A DNA stretch of 6,587 bases from Nitrospiria bacterium (GTDB lineage: Bacteria > Nitrospirota > CAKKRA01 > 9FT-COMBO-42-15), in assembly GCA_919902475.1 (NCBI GenBank), contig CAKKRA010000151.1:1-6587 (forward strand), written 5' to 3'. The position numbers were made by a program, and so were the translations under genes. Of this stretch, positions 1 through 5,090 are shown piece after piece. How positions within the stretch are numbered: the stretch's first letter is position 1; every line of letters starts with the position of its first letter. The notes beneath the pieces are model-generated. The model saw only the letters and a list, made by a program, of their open reading frames with translations. It made no database searches and was not told the origin of the DNA.

Positions 1-44
1 GGAATGACAACAGTGGGCTTCAGTAATAAGAGGTGTTATAAATA
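1..44 (+). other. Unassigned sequence upstream of infA
   Basis: Too little is present to identify the preceding gene. The frame starting at position 1 is open for 14 codons and stops at 43-45, sharing one base with the infA start codon (TAATG). The other two forward frames stop at 5-7 and 24-26. In related clusters map, adk or secY usually lies here, but I do not recognise the C-terminus of any of them in the 14 residues. The last part, around 28-35 (AAGAGGTG), is the likely ribosome-binding site of infA, nine bases before its ATG. Confidence 0.4.
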
Positions 45-263
45 ATGTCAAAGGAAGAGGCAATAGAGGTTAGTGGCAAGATAATAGAAAACCTTCCCAA
101 TGCAATGTTCAGGGTAGAGCTTGAGAACGGTCATAAAGTTCTTGCCCATATATCAGGCAAGATGAGGATGCATTTTATAAAGATTCTGCCAGGGGATAAG
201 GTGACAGTAGAGTTATCACCCTACGACCTGACAAGAGGAAGAATAACATATCGCTTTAAATAG
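45..263 (+). CDS. infA: Translation initiation factor IF-1
   Basis: The 72-residue product is the normal length for bacterial IF1. It is a single OB-fold (S1-like) domain that binds the 30S A site during initiation and assists IF2 and IF3. Visible family hallmarks are the start MSKEEAIEVSG, the central AHISGKMRMHFIKILPGD (residues 34-51) and the end VELSPYDLTRGRITYRFK (residues 55-72). The ATG at 45 follows an AGGTG ribosome site and gives the canonical N-terminus. rpmJ follows after 11 nt, and its AGAGGA ribosome site overlaps the infA stop codon, which suggests coupled translation. Location at the head of the rpmJ-rpsM-rpsK-rpsD-rpoA-rplQ run is the classic arrangement in many bacteria. Nothing is missing or odd. 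Confidence 0.98.
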   Translation: MSKEEAIEVSGKIIENLPNAMFRVELENGHKVLAHISGKMRMHFIKILPGDKVTVELSPYDLTRGRITYRFK

Positions 264-274
264 AGGATAAGAAT

Positions 275-388
275 ATGAAGGTAAGGTCATCAGTAAAACC
301 TATTTGTGTAAAATGTAAAGTAGTCAAAAGGAAAGGCGTAGTCAGAATCATTTGCGAAAACCCTCGTCATAAGCAGAGGCAGGGTTAA
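275..388 (+). CDS. rpmJ: 50S ribosomal protein L36 (zinc-binding form)
   Basis: I translated this short gene by eye: 37 residues beginning MKVRSSVKPICVKC and ending ENPRHKQRQG, exactly the usual length of bL36. L36 is a small zinc-ribbon protein of the large subunit that sits near 23S rRNA helices at the base of the stalk. The four zinc ligands of the C+ paralogue are all present: Cys11, Cys14, Cys27 and His32. It is therefore not the zinc-free form induced under zinc limitation. The ATG at 275 follows an AGAGGA ribosome site (262-267) with 7 nt spacing. An 88-nt spacer that can form a long hairpin separates it from rpsM. Confidence 0.97.
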   Translation: MKVRSSVKPICVKCKVVKRKGVVRIICENPRHKQRQG

Positions 389-400
389 GATAAGGTTTTG

Positions 401-455
401 AGTTCGGCGTTAAGAGTTCGGCGAATTAAACGTTTTGAACTAAAAACGCCAAACT
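401..455 (+). repeat. Imperfect inverted repeat / mRNA hairpin before rpsM
   Basis: The left arm 401-419 is complementary to 437-455 at 15 of 19 positions. It has GGCGTT (406-411) facing AACGCC (445-450), AGTTC (415-419) facing GAACT (437-441), and an outer AGTT/AACT pair. The helix can continue inward with CG 422-423 against CG 431-432, leaving a 7-nt loop AATTAAA. The left arm is also an internal direct repeat: GAGTTCGGCG occurs at 400-409 and again at 414-423. There is no U-tract after it, so it is not an ordinary intrinsic terminator. It ends 10 nt before the rpsM ribosome site. It could be a leader structure controlling S13 and downstream genes, or a copy of a dispersed extragenic repeat. 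The sequence cannot decide between these. Confidence 0.6.
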
Positions 456-465
456 GTATTTTAAA

Positions 466-471
466 GGGAGG
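466..471 (+). promoter_or_regulatory. Shine-Dalgarno site fixing the rpsM TTG start
   Basis: GGGAGG lies 5 nt before the TTG at 477 within AAAGGGAGGCAAAATTGG. This strong site, with the canonical MARIAGV N-terminus that follows, fixes the non-AUG start of S13. No upstream in-frame ATG has comparable support. Confidence 0.85.
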
Positions 472-476
472 CAAAA

Positions 477-851
477 TTGGCAAGGATAGCAGGTGTTGAA
501 TTACCGGTTAATAAAAGGGTGGAGATAGGGCTTACTTATCTCTACGGCATCGGCAGGCCTACTGCACAGAAGATATTAAAAGAGGCAAATGTAAGTCCGG
601 ATACAAGGATTAAAAATCTCAGAGAAGATGAGATAATCAAGCTGAGAGAGATTATTGAGAATAATTACAAGATTGAGGGCGACCTGCGCCGCGATGTGTC
701 AATGAATATCAAGAGGCTTATGGATATCGGCGCGTACAGGGGCTTAAGACATAGGCGCGGTCTTCCGGCAAGAGGGCAGAGGACAAGGACAAATGCAAGA
801 ACCAGAAAAGGACCAAAGAAGACCATGGGCGGTAAGAAAAAAGAGGCTTAA
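477..851 (+). CDS. rpsM: 30S ribosomal protein S13 (TTG start)
   Basis: The product is 124 residues, within the usual uS13 length. S13 sits in the head of the small subunit and forms bridges to the large subunit and P-site tRNA. The sequence begins MARIAGVELPVNKRVEIGL with the helix-two-turn-helix region that follows. The conserved basic stretch GAYRGLRHRRGLPARG (85-100), continuing to QRTRTNARTRKG (101-112), contacts 16S rRNA. The tail KKTMGGKKKEA is Lys-rich, as is common. The start is TTG, supported by GGGAGG 5 nt upstream and by the exact family N-terminus. The gene precedes rpsK by 16 nt, the standard pairing. A long hairpin lies in the spacer upstream; in E. coli the rpsM leader is where S4 represses this operon, but no similarity to that site can be claimed here. 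Confidence 0.98.
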   Translation: MARIAGVELPVNKRVEIGLTYLYGIGRPTAQKILKEANVSPDTRIKNLREDEIIKLREIIENNYKIEGDLRRDVSMNIKRLMDIGAYRGLRHRRGLPARGQRTRTNARTRKGPKKTMGGKKKEA

Positions 852-867
852 CTGAAAGGAAGATTTT

Positions 868-1254
868 ATGGTAAATAAAAAGGCAGGCAAAAAAAAGGAA
901 AAGAAGAATATCCAGACAGGCGTTGCCCATATACAGGCGACATTTAATAATACCATTGTTACAATTTCTGATGTAAACGGTAATGTTGTGTCATGGTCAA
1001 GCGCCGGCAACCAGGGCTTCAAGGGTTCGAGAAAGAGCACTCCATTTGCTGCCCAACGCGCAGCAGAGAATGCTGCAAGGAAGGCAATGGAATGCGGGCT
1101 CAGACAGATAGATATATATGTGAAAGGCCCAGGCTCTGGCAGGGAATCCGCCATAAGGGCGCTTCAGGCAGCAGGGCTTAAAATAAATCTGATTAAGGAT
1201 GTAACGCCCATTCCGCACAACGGCTGCAGGCCGCCAAAGCGGAGAAGGGTGTAA
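868..1254 (+). CDS. rpsK: 30S ribosomal protein S11
   Basis: The 128-residue product matches the normal uS11 length. S11 lies on the platform of the small subunit near the E site and contacts the 3' part of 16S rRNA. Hallmarks are GVAHIQATFNNTIVTISD (18-35), the platform-contact region SWSSAGNQGFKGSRKSTPF (42-60), VKGPGSGRESAIRAL (85-99) and the C-terminus DVTPIPHNGCRPPKRRRV (111-128). The Asn-Gly at 118-119 matches the site that forms an isoaspartate in E. coli S11. The N-terminus (MVNKKAGKKKEKKN) is a short Lys-rich extension typical of the family. The ATG at 868 has an AAAGGA ribosome site at 855-860. The stop at 1252-1254 lies directly before the structured rpsK-rpsD spacer, so termination here may influence folding of that RNA. 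Confidence 0.98.
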   Translation: MVNKKAGKKKEKKNIQTGVAHIQATFNNTIVTISDVNGNVVSWSSAGNQGFKGSRKSTPFAAQRAAENAARKAMECGLRQIDIYVKGPGSGRESAIRALQAAGLKINLIKDVTPIPHNGCRPPKRRRV

Positions 1255-1255
1255 G

Positions 1256-1275
1256 GAATCTCCTAAAGGAGATTC
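1256..1275 (+). other. Perfect hairpin immediately after rpsK (anti-SD-like arm)
   Basis: GAATCTCC (1256-1263) and GGAGATTC (1268-1275) form a perfect 8-bp stem with a TAAA loop, starting one base after the rpsK stop codon. It is followed by ACATATAACC rather than a run of T, so it does not look like an intrinsic terminator. Its left arm contains CTCCT, an anti-Shine-Dalgarno-like sequence, and its right arm contains an SD-like AGGAG with no start codon close behind. The left arm can alternatively pair with the rpsD ribosome site. Confidence 0.75.
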
Positions 1276-1280
1276 ACATA

Positions 1281-1304
1281 TAACCTGTAACTAATAACAG
1301 GTTA
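1281..1304 (+). other. Perfect hairpin in the rpsK-rpsD spacer (second)
   Basis: TAACCTGT (1281-1288) and ACAGGTTA (1297-1304) form a perfect 8-bp stem around the 8-nt loop AACTAATA. No T-tract follows. In the proposed leader fold it is the first branch inside the junction. A short AT-only palindrome, AATTTATAAATT (1308-1319), follows it. Confidence 0.7.
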
Positions 1305-1340
1305 GTAAATTTATAAATTAAAGGCCGCAAGCTAAAAGCA

Positions 1341-1364
1341 ATGCTACATAACATGGCGTAGCAT
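1341..1364 (+). other. Perfect hairpin abutting the rpsD ribosome site (third)
   Basis: ATGCTAC (1341-1347) and GTAGCAT (1358-1364) form a perfect 7-bp stem with the 10-nt loop ATAACATGGC. The stem ends 3 nt before the AGGAGG of rpsD at 1368-1373, close enough to affect ribosome access or to stack on the proposed SD-sequestering helix that begins at 1366. Confidence 0.7.
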
Positions 1365-1367
1365 ATT

Positions 1368-1373
1368 AGGAGG
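1368..1373 (+). promoter_or_regulatory. Shine-Dalgarno site fixing the rpsD TTG start
   Basis: AGGAGG lies 7 nt before the TTG at 1381. With the canonical MARYIGAECK N-terminus it fixes a non-AUG start for S4. The same six bases lie inside the segment that can be sequestered by 1257-1266. Confidence 0.88.
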
Positions 1374-1380
1374 TTAATAA

Positions 1381-2010
1381 TTGGCAAGATATATTGGCGC
1401 AGAATGTAAACTCTGCAGGAGAGAAGGCGTAAAACTCTTTCTAAAAGGAGAGAGGTGTTACAAGGAAAAGTGTGCTTTTGAGAGGAGAAGCTATGCCCCA
1501 GGCCAGCACGGCCAGTCGCGCAAGGCAAAGGTTTCTGAATACAGCACTCAGCTCAGAGAGAAGCAGAAGCTGAAGAGGGTATTCGGCGTGCTTGAGCGTC
1601 AGTTTAAGAACTATTTTAAGAAGGCAGAGATGGCAAAGGGCATAACAGGCGAGAATCTTCTTCAGTTTCTTGTTAGAAGGCTTGACAATATTGTCTATGA
1701 GATGGGTTTTGCGTCATCAAGGGTTCAGGCAAGGCAGTTTGTGAGGCATGGGCATATATCAGTTAACAGCAGAAGGGTAAATATTCCTTCTTATTTGGTT
1801 AAAAGCGGTGATGTAATTGAAGTAAACGAAAAGAGCAGGCAGCTAGAAGGCATTAAGGCAGCGGTTGCTGCCGGCGAGGGCAGGAGCATACCCCAATGGC
1901 TGGAGGTTGACAGGCCGAACTTTAAAGGCAGTTTAGTCAGTCTTCCGACTCGTGAAGAAATCATGCTGCCTGTTTCCGAGCATCTTGTTGTTGAATTATA
2001 TTCAAGATAA
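1381..2010 (+). CDS. rpsD: 30S ribosomal protein S4 (zinc-binding form, TTG start)
   Basis: The 209-residue product has the standard uS4 length. S4 is a primary 16S rRNA binder that nucleates assembly of the 30S body, and in several bacteria it represses translation of its own operon. The N-terminal zinc knuckle is intact, with Cys9, Cys12, Cys26 and Cys31, followed by FERRSYAPGQHGQ (33-45). The S4 RNA-binding domain spans about 99-160 (RRLDNIVYEMGFASSRVQAR, 99-118, then FVRHGHISVN). The C-terminus ends in PVSEHLVVELYSR as in the family. The TTG start is supported by AGGAGG 7 nt upstream and by the exact family N-terminus. Its 126-nt leader is the longest non-coding gap of the window and is rich in hairpins. 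rpoA follows after 35 nt. Confidence 0.98.
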   Translation: MARYIGAECKLCRREGVKLFLKGERCYKEKCAFERRSYAPGQHGQSRKAKVSEYSTQLREKQKLKRVFGVLERQFKNYFKKAEMAKGITGENLLQFLVRRLDNIVYEMGFASSRVQARQFVRHGHISVNSRRVNIPSYLVKSGDVIEVNEKSRQLEGIKAAVAAGEGRSIPQWLEVDRPNFKGSLVSLPTREEIMLPVSEHLVVELYSR

Positions 2011-2045
2011 TTTTCGCACTTTTACTTCACCAGGAGGAATCTATA

Positions 2046-3041
2046 ATGATAATAAAATTAAAGGATTTTCAAATCCCAAAGAGATTGGAGTTTGAAAAGG
2101 ATACATATTCTGATACCTACGGAAAATTCTTTGCAGAGCCCTTTGAAAGGGGATTCGGCACAACAATAGGAAATTCTTTGAGGAGGATACTGCTTTCATC
2201 TATTGTTGGCGCCGCAGTTACTTCCATACGTATAGAGGGTGTCCTGCATGAATTTACATCAATAACCGGTGTGAAAGAGGATGTGACAGATATTATATTA
2301 AATATAAAGGCCTTAAGGCTTAAGCTCCATTCTGAAAAGCCAAAGACAATATATCTGAAAAAGAAGGGGCCTGGAATAGTTAAGGCATCTGATATCACAT
2401 CTGATGCAGACATTGAAATAATGACGCCGGATCTTCACATTGCCACATTGGATAAGGATGCTAAGCTCGAGATGGAGTTGGCAGTAAAACACGGCAGGGG
2501 CTATGTAACAGCAGAGAGGAATAAAGAAGACGGCCAGCCGATAGGCGTGATACCAATAGACTCAATATTTTCGCCAATAAGAAAGGTCAATTACCATATA
2601 GAGAATGCAAGGGTTGGCCAGGAGACTGACTACGACAGGCTGATATTAGAGGTAACAACAGACGGAAGCATTAAGCCTGATGATGCAGTTGCCTATGCAG
2701 CAAAGATATTAAAGGACCACATGAATATATTCATTAACTTTGATGAGGAAGAGGAGATTATTGAGCCCCATGTGGAGGAAAAGAAGGAAGAAGAGATTAA
2801 TAAGAATCTCTTAAGAAGCGTTGATGAGCTTGAGCTGTCTGTGAGGGCGTATAACTGCCTGAAGAATGCAAATATAAAAACAATATCAGAGCTTGTACAG
2901 AAGTCAGAGACAGAAATGTTAAAAACCAAGAACTTTGGCAGAAAATCCTTAAATGAGATAAAAGAGATTCTTGCGGAAATGGGATTAACATTGGGAATGA
3001 AGCTAAAAGATGCTCAGCTTGCTGAGAAGACAGCAGAATAA
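2046..3041 (+). CDS. rpoA: DNA-directed RNA polymerase subunit alpha
   Basis: The 331-residue product is full length. Two alpha subunits form the scaffold on which beta and beta' assemble. The N-terminal domain (about 1-232) shows the dimerisation/assembly block FERGFGTTIGNSLRRILLSS (33-52), followed by VGAAVTSIRIEGVLHEFTSI (54-73). A strongly acidic flexible linker (233-252, mostly Glu) leads to the C-terminal domain (about 255-320), with LRSVDELELSVRAYNCLKNA (256-275) and KNFGRKSLNEIKEIL (295-309). Arg267, Asn270, Cys271 and Lys273 align with the E. coli UP-element and activator contacts around Arg265, so promoter-DNA binding should be retained. The ATG at 2046 has AGGAGG 8 nt upstream. The gene lies between rpsD and rplQ, as in most bacteria. 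Confidence 0.99.
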   Translation: MIIKLKDFQIPKRLEFEKDTYSDTYGKFFAEPFERGFGTTIGNSLRRILLSSIVGAAVTSIRIEGVLHEFTSITGVKEDVTDIILNIKALRLKLHSEKPKTIYLKKKGPGIVKASDITSDADIEIMTPDLHIATLDKDAKLEMELAVKHGRGYVTAERNKEDGQPIGVIPIDSIFSPIRKVNYHIENARVGQETDYDRLILEVTTDGSIKPDDAVAYAAKILKDHMNIFINFDEEEEIIEPHVEEKKEEEINKNLLRSVDELELSVRAYNCLKNANIKTISELVQKSETEMLKTKNFGRKSLNEIKEILAEMGLTLGMKLKDAQLAEKTAE

Positions 3042-3077
3042 AAAGGATAGAATTAATTTTAGGAGAGGAATGTTAAC

Positions 3078-3644
3078 ATGCGCCATGGAGTTAGAGGCAG
3101 ACAATTAGGACGAAATACATCGCACCGCAGAGCCCTGTTCAGAACCCTTGTTACATCGGTATTGGATAAAGAAAAGATAGAGACAACTGTTGAGAAGGCT
3201 AAAGAGATCAGGCCGATAGTTGAGAGGATGATTACCTATGGGAAGAGGGGCGATCTTAATTCAAGGAGGATTGCGGCATCATTTATCACCACAAGGGATG
3301 TAGTCAAGAAACTCTTTGATACAATAGCGCCAAGATTTAAAGACAGAAACGGCGGGTATACAAGGATTATAAGGACAAGGAGAAGACAGGGTGACGCGGC
3401 AGAGATGGCAGTAATAGAACTGCTCGGCGCTGAGGCAAAACCTGAGGAGAAGAAAGAGGAGAAAAAGTCTCCGGCAAAAAAGGCGAAGGTAGAGGCAAAG
3501 GCCAAAGCAGAGAAGCCTGCAAAGAAAGAAAAGGCAGAGAAGACAAAGGCAAAAGAGGCAAAGGAGCCCAAGGCTGAAAAGGTTAATGAGAAGCCTAAGG
3601 AAAAGGCAAAAAAGAAGATAAAGGAAAAAGAGCCTCCAAAATAG
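3078..3644 (+). CDS. rplQ: 50S ribosomal protein L17 with a long Lys/Glu/Ala/Pro C-terminal tail
   Basis: Residues 1-117 are a complete bL17 domain: MRHGVRGRQLGRNTSHRRAL (1-20), TTVEKAKEIRPIVERMITYG (36-55) and the end GGYTRIIRTRRRQGDAAEMA (92-111) followed by VIELLG. L17 sits by the polypeptide exit tunnel of the large subunit. Residues 118-188 form an added tail in which 65 of 71 residues are Lys (29), Glu (16), Ala (13) or Pro (7), with PAKK- and AKEK-like motifs resembling histone-H1-type tails. L17 in E. coli and similar species is about 115-130 residues. Comparable charged tails are known in some other phyla, so this is a lineage trait rather than an error: the frame stays open with no sign of a shift. 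ATG 3078 follows AGGAGAGG at 3061-3068. This is probably the last gene of the alpha operon. Confidence 0.97.
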   Translation: MRHGVRGRQLGRNTSHRRALFRTLVTSVLDKEKIETTVEKAKEIRPIVERMITYGKRGDLNSRRIAASFITTRDVVKKLFDTIAPRFKDRNGGYTRIIRTRRRQGDAAEMAVIELLGAEAKPEEKKEEKKSPAKKAKVEAKAKAEKPAKKEKAEKTKAKEAKEPKAEKVNEKPKEKAKKKIKEKEPPK

Positions 3645-3655
3645 CTCAGGCATAC

Positions 3656-3685
3656 TTGACAAGAGATAAGAAATTCAGTTAAAAT
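3656..3685 (+). promoter_or_regulatory. Predicted sigma70-type promoter for the ffh operon
   Basis: A perfect -35 hexamer TTGACA (3656-3661) is followed after 18 nt by TAAAAT (3680-3685), which matches the -10 consensus at five of six positions. Transcription would begin near 3691-3693, giving a leader of roughly 26-28 nt before the ffh ATG. It lies in the 74-nt gap after rplQ. No convincing terminator precedes it, so read-through from the alpha operon could add to expression. Confidence 0.65.
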
Positions 3686-3718
3686 AAATTGAAGTCTTAA
3701 ACTGCGTAGAACCCTAAA

Positions 3719-5059
3719 ATGCTTGATGGACTTACAGCAAAACTTGACGCAATCTTAAAAAAGATAAAGGGAAGGGGTGTTCTGAATGAGCAGAACATCA
3801 GCGAGTCCTTAAGAGAGGTAAGGCTTGCCCTCTTAGAGGCAGATGTAAACTTTAAGGTTGTTAAGGACTTTATTGACAGGGTCAAAGAAAAGGCTCTTGG
3901 AAAAGATGTAATGGAGAGCCTGAGCCCGGGTCAGCAGTTCATCAAGATTGTTCACACGGAATTATGCGGTTTGATGGGTGAAAGCCAGACTCCGCTTCAC
4001 CTTTCACCAAATCCGCCGACCATCATAATGCTCGTTGGATTGCAGGGCTCCGGCAAGACAACCACTGCTGGAAAGATAGCAAATTATTTTAGCAAAAACA
4101 GCAAGAAGGTGTTTCTTGTTCCAGCAGATACTGCAAGGCCGGCAGCAATTCAGCAGCTTATCACGCTTGGCAGCCAGCTTAAAATAGATACATATGATCC
4201 TTTAGATGAAAAGAGTCCAATAAAAATCTGCAAGGATGCCGCTGAAAGGGCATGGAGGCAGGGATATGATCTGGCAATAGTTGATACAGCAGGACGGCTT
4301 CATATTGATTCGGATCTGATGAATGAGCTTAAAGAGATTAAGGGCAAAATCAATCCAAATGAAGTCTTATTAGTTGCTGATGCAATGACAGGCCAGGACG
4401 CAGTAAATATTGCTGAGCGGTTTAATACAGAAATCGGCCTGACAGGCGTAATCCTGACAAAGTTAGACGGCGATGCAAGGGGAGGCGCAGTCCTCTCCAT
4501 CAAATCTGTTACTGGAAAGCCGATAAAATTTATCGGCACAGGCGAGAAGTTAGATGCCTTAGAGCCGTTTCATCCTGACAGGATGGCGTCAAGGATACTG
4601 GGAATGGGTGATGTCCTATCCCTGATTGAGAGGGCGCAGGAGGTCTATGACCAGAAAAATGCAGATGCATTAGAGAAAAAATTCCGCTCCCAGACCTTTA
4701 CATTAGAAGATTTTATGGACCAGCTCAGGCAGATCAAAAAGATGGGTTCATTAGACCAGATTATCGGCATGATACCGGGGCTGAACAAGCTTGGCGGACT
4801 CTCTGGCGCAGCATTGCCTGAGAAAGAGATAACAAAGGTTGAGGCAATGATAAACTCCATGACGAAAAAGGAGAGGTTGAATCCGGATATTATAAACGGC
4901 AGCAGGAGAAAAAGGATTGCAGGCGGAAGCGGAACACAGGTGCAGGATGTGAACAGGCTTTTAAAGCAGTTTCTTCAGATGAAGAAGATGATGAAAACAA
5001 TGATGTCTGGCGGCAAAAGGGCAAGATTTATGCCCAATGCCTTTCCGTTTATGAGGTAA
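3719..5059 (+). CDS. ffh: Signal recognition particle protein (SRP54 homologue)
   Basis: The 446-residue product is a full-length Ffh GTPase. With 4.5S RNA it binds hydrophobic signal sequences on nascent chains and delivers the ribosome to FtsY at the inner membrane. The N domain (about 1-90) is followed by the G domain with G1 GLQGSGKTTT (107-116), DTARPAA (137-143), G3 DTAGR (189-193), G4 TKLDG (247-251) and GTGEK (273-277). The methionine-rich M domain (about 320-446) has the RNA-binding signature GSRRKRIAGGSG (394-405) and VNRLLKQFLQMKKMMKTMM (411-429). ATG 3719 is the only candidate that keeps the N domain, as an in-frame TAG lies at 3707-3709. No clear Shine-Dalgarno sequence precedes it, unlike most neighbours. 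A promoter is predicted just upstream. A small SRP RNA gene is not visible here. Confidence 0.98.
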   Translation: MLDGLTAKLDAILKKIKGRGVLNEQNISESLREVRLALLEADVNFKVVKDFIDRVKEKALGKDVMESLSPGQQFIKIVHTELCGLMGESQTPLHLSPNPPTIIMLVGLQGSGKTTTAGKIANYFSKNSKKVFLVPADTARPAAIQQLITLGSQLKIDTYDPLDEKSPIKICKDAAERAWRQGYDLAIVDTAGRLHIDSDLMNELKEIKGKINPNEVLLVADAMTGQDAVNIAERFNTEIGLTGVILTKLDGDARGGAVLSIKSVTGKPIKFIGTGEKLDALEPFHPDRMASRILGMGDVLSLIERAQEVYDQKNADALEKKFRSQTFTLEDFMDQLRQIKKMGSLDQIIGMIPGLNKLGGLSGAALPEKEITKVEAMINSMTKKERLNPDIINGSRRKRIAGGSGTQVQDVNRLLKQFLQMKKMMKTMMSGGKRARFMPNAFPFMR

Positions 5060-5079
5060 ATAAAAAATAGAAGGGAAAT

Positions 5080-5087
5080 GAGGTGAT
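5080..5087 (+). promoter_or_regulatory. Shine-Dalgarno site fixing the rpsP GTG start
   Basis: GAGGTGAT lies immediately upstream of the GTG at 5091 and is an extended match to the anti-Shine-Dalgarno sequence. It supports GTG initiation and the canonical S16 N-terminus MAVKIRL. Confidence 0.8.
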
Positions 5088-5090
5088 TAA

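Larger units (their letters stand above)
1257..1375 (+). promoter_or_regulatory. Candidate rpsD leader switch: long-range pairing with the rpsD SD
   Basis: AATCTCCTAA at 1257-1266 is complementary to TTAGGAGGTT at 1366-1375 over 10 consecutive pairs, nine Watson-Crick and one G-U (T1259 with G1373). This covers the complete rpsD AGGAGG site (1368-1373). The pairing would close a three-way junction enclosing the two perfect hairpins at 1281-1304 and 1341-1364. It cannot coexist with the local hairpin at 1256-1275, which uses the same 5' segment, so the two states would leave the rpsD ribosome site open or closed. A ribosome terminating on rpsK would cover the 5' segment. Regulation by S4 itself is plausible because S4 represses its own mRNA in E. 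coli and Bacillus, but that link is inference. Confidence 0.5.

Noticed and set aside
1..45. C-terminus of map or another named gene before infA
   Set aside because: Only 14 open codons are visible (GMTTVGFSNKRCYK) and they match no C-terminus I can recognise. The true frame of the upstream gene is unknown.
744..1154. 136-codon open frame on the minus strand across rpsM and rpsK
   Set aside because: It lies antisense to two certain ribosomal genes and shows no recognisable family. Length is explained by codon bias of the opposite strand.
1256..1275. Intrinsic terminator after rpsK
   Set aside because: The stem is perfect but no T-tract follows, and rpsD-rpoA-rplQ continue in the same operon. 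I describe it as a regulatory hairpin instead.
3630..3650. Terminator at the end of rplQ (GAGC/GCTC)
   Set aside because: Only four pairs with a long loop and no T-run, too weak to support.
3236..3662. Leu/Phe-rich minus-strand open frames resembling membrane proteins
   Set aside because: They are the complement of the Lys/Glu-rich rplQ tail: purine-rich AAG/GAG codons read as CTT/CTC and TTT/TTC in reverse. The hydrophobicity is an artefact.
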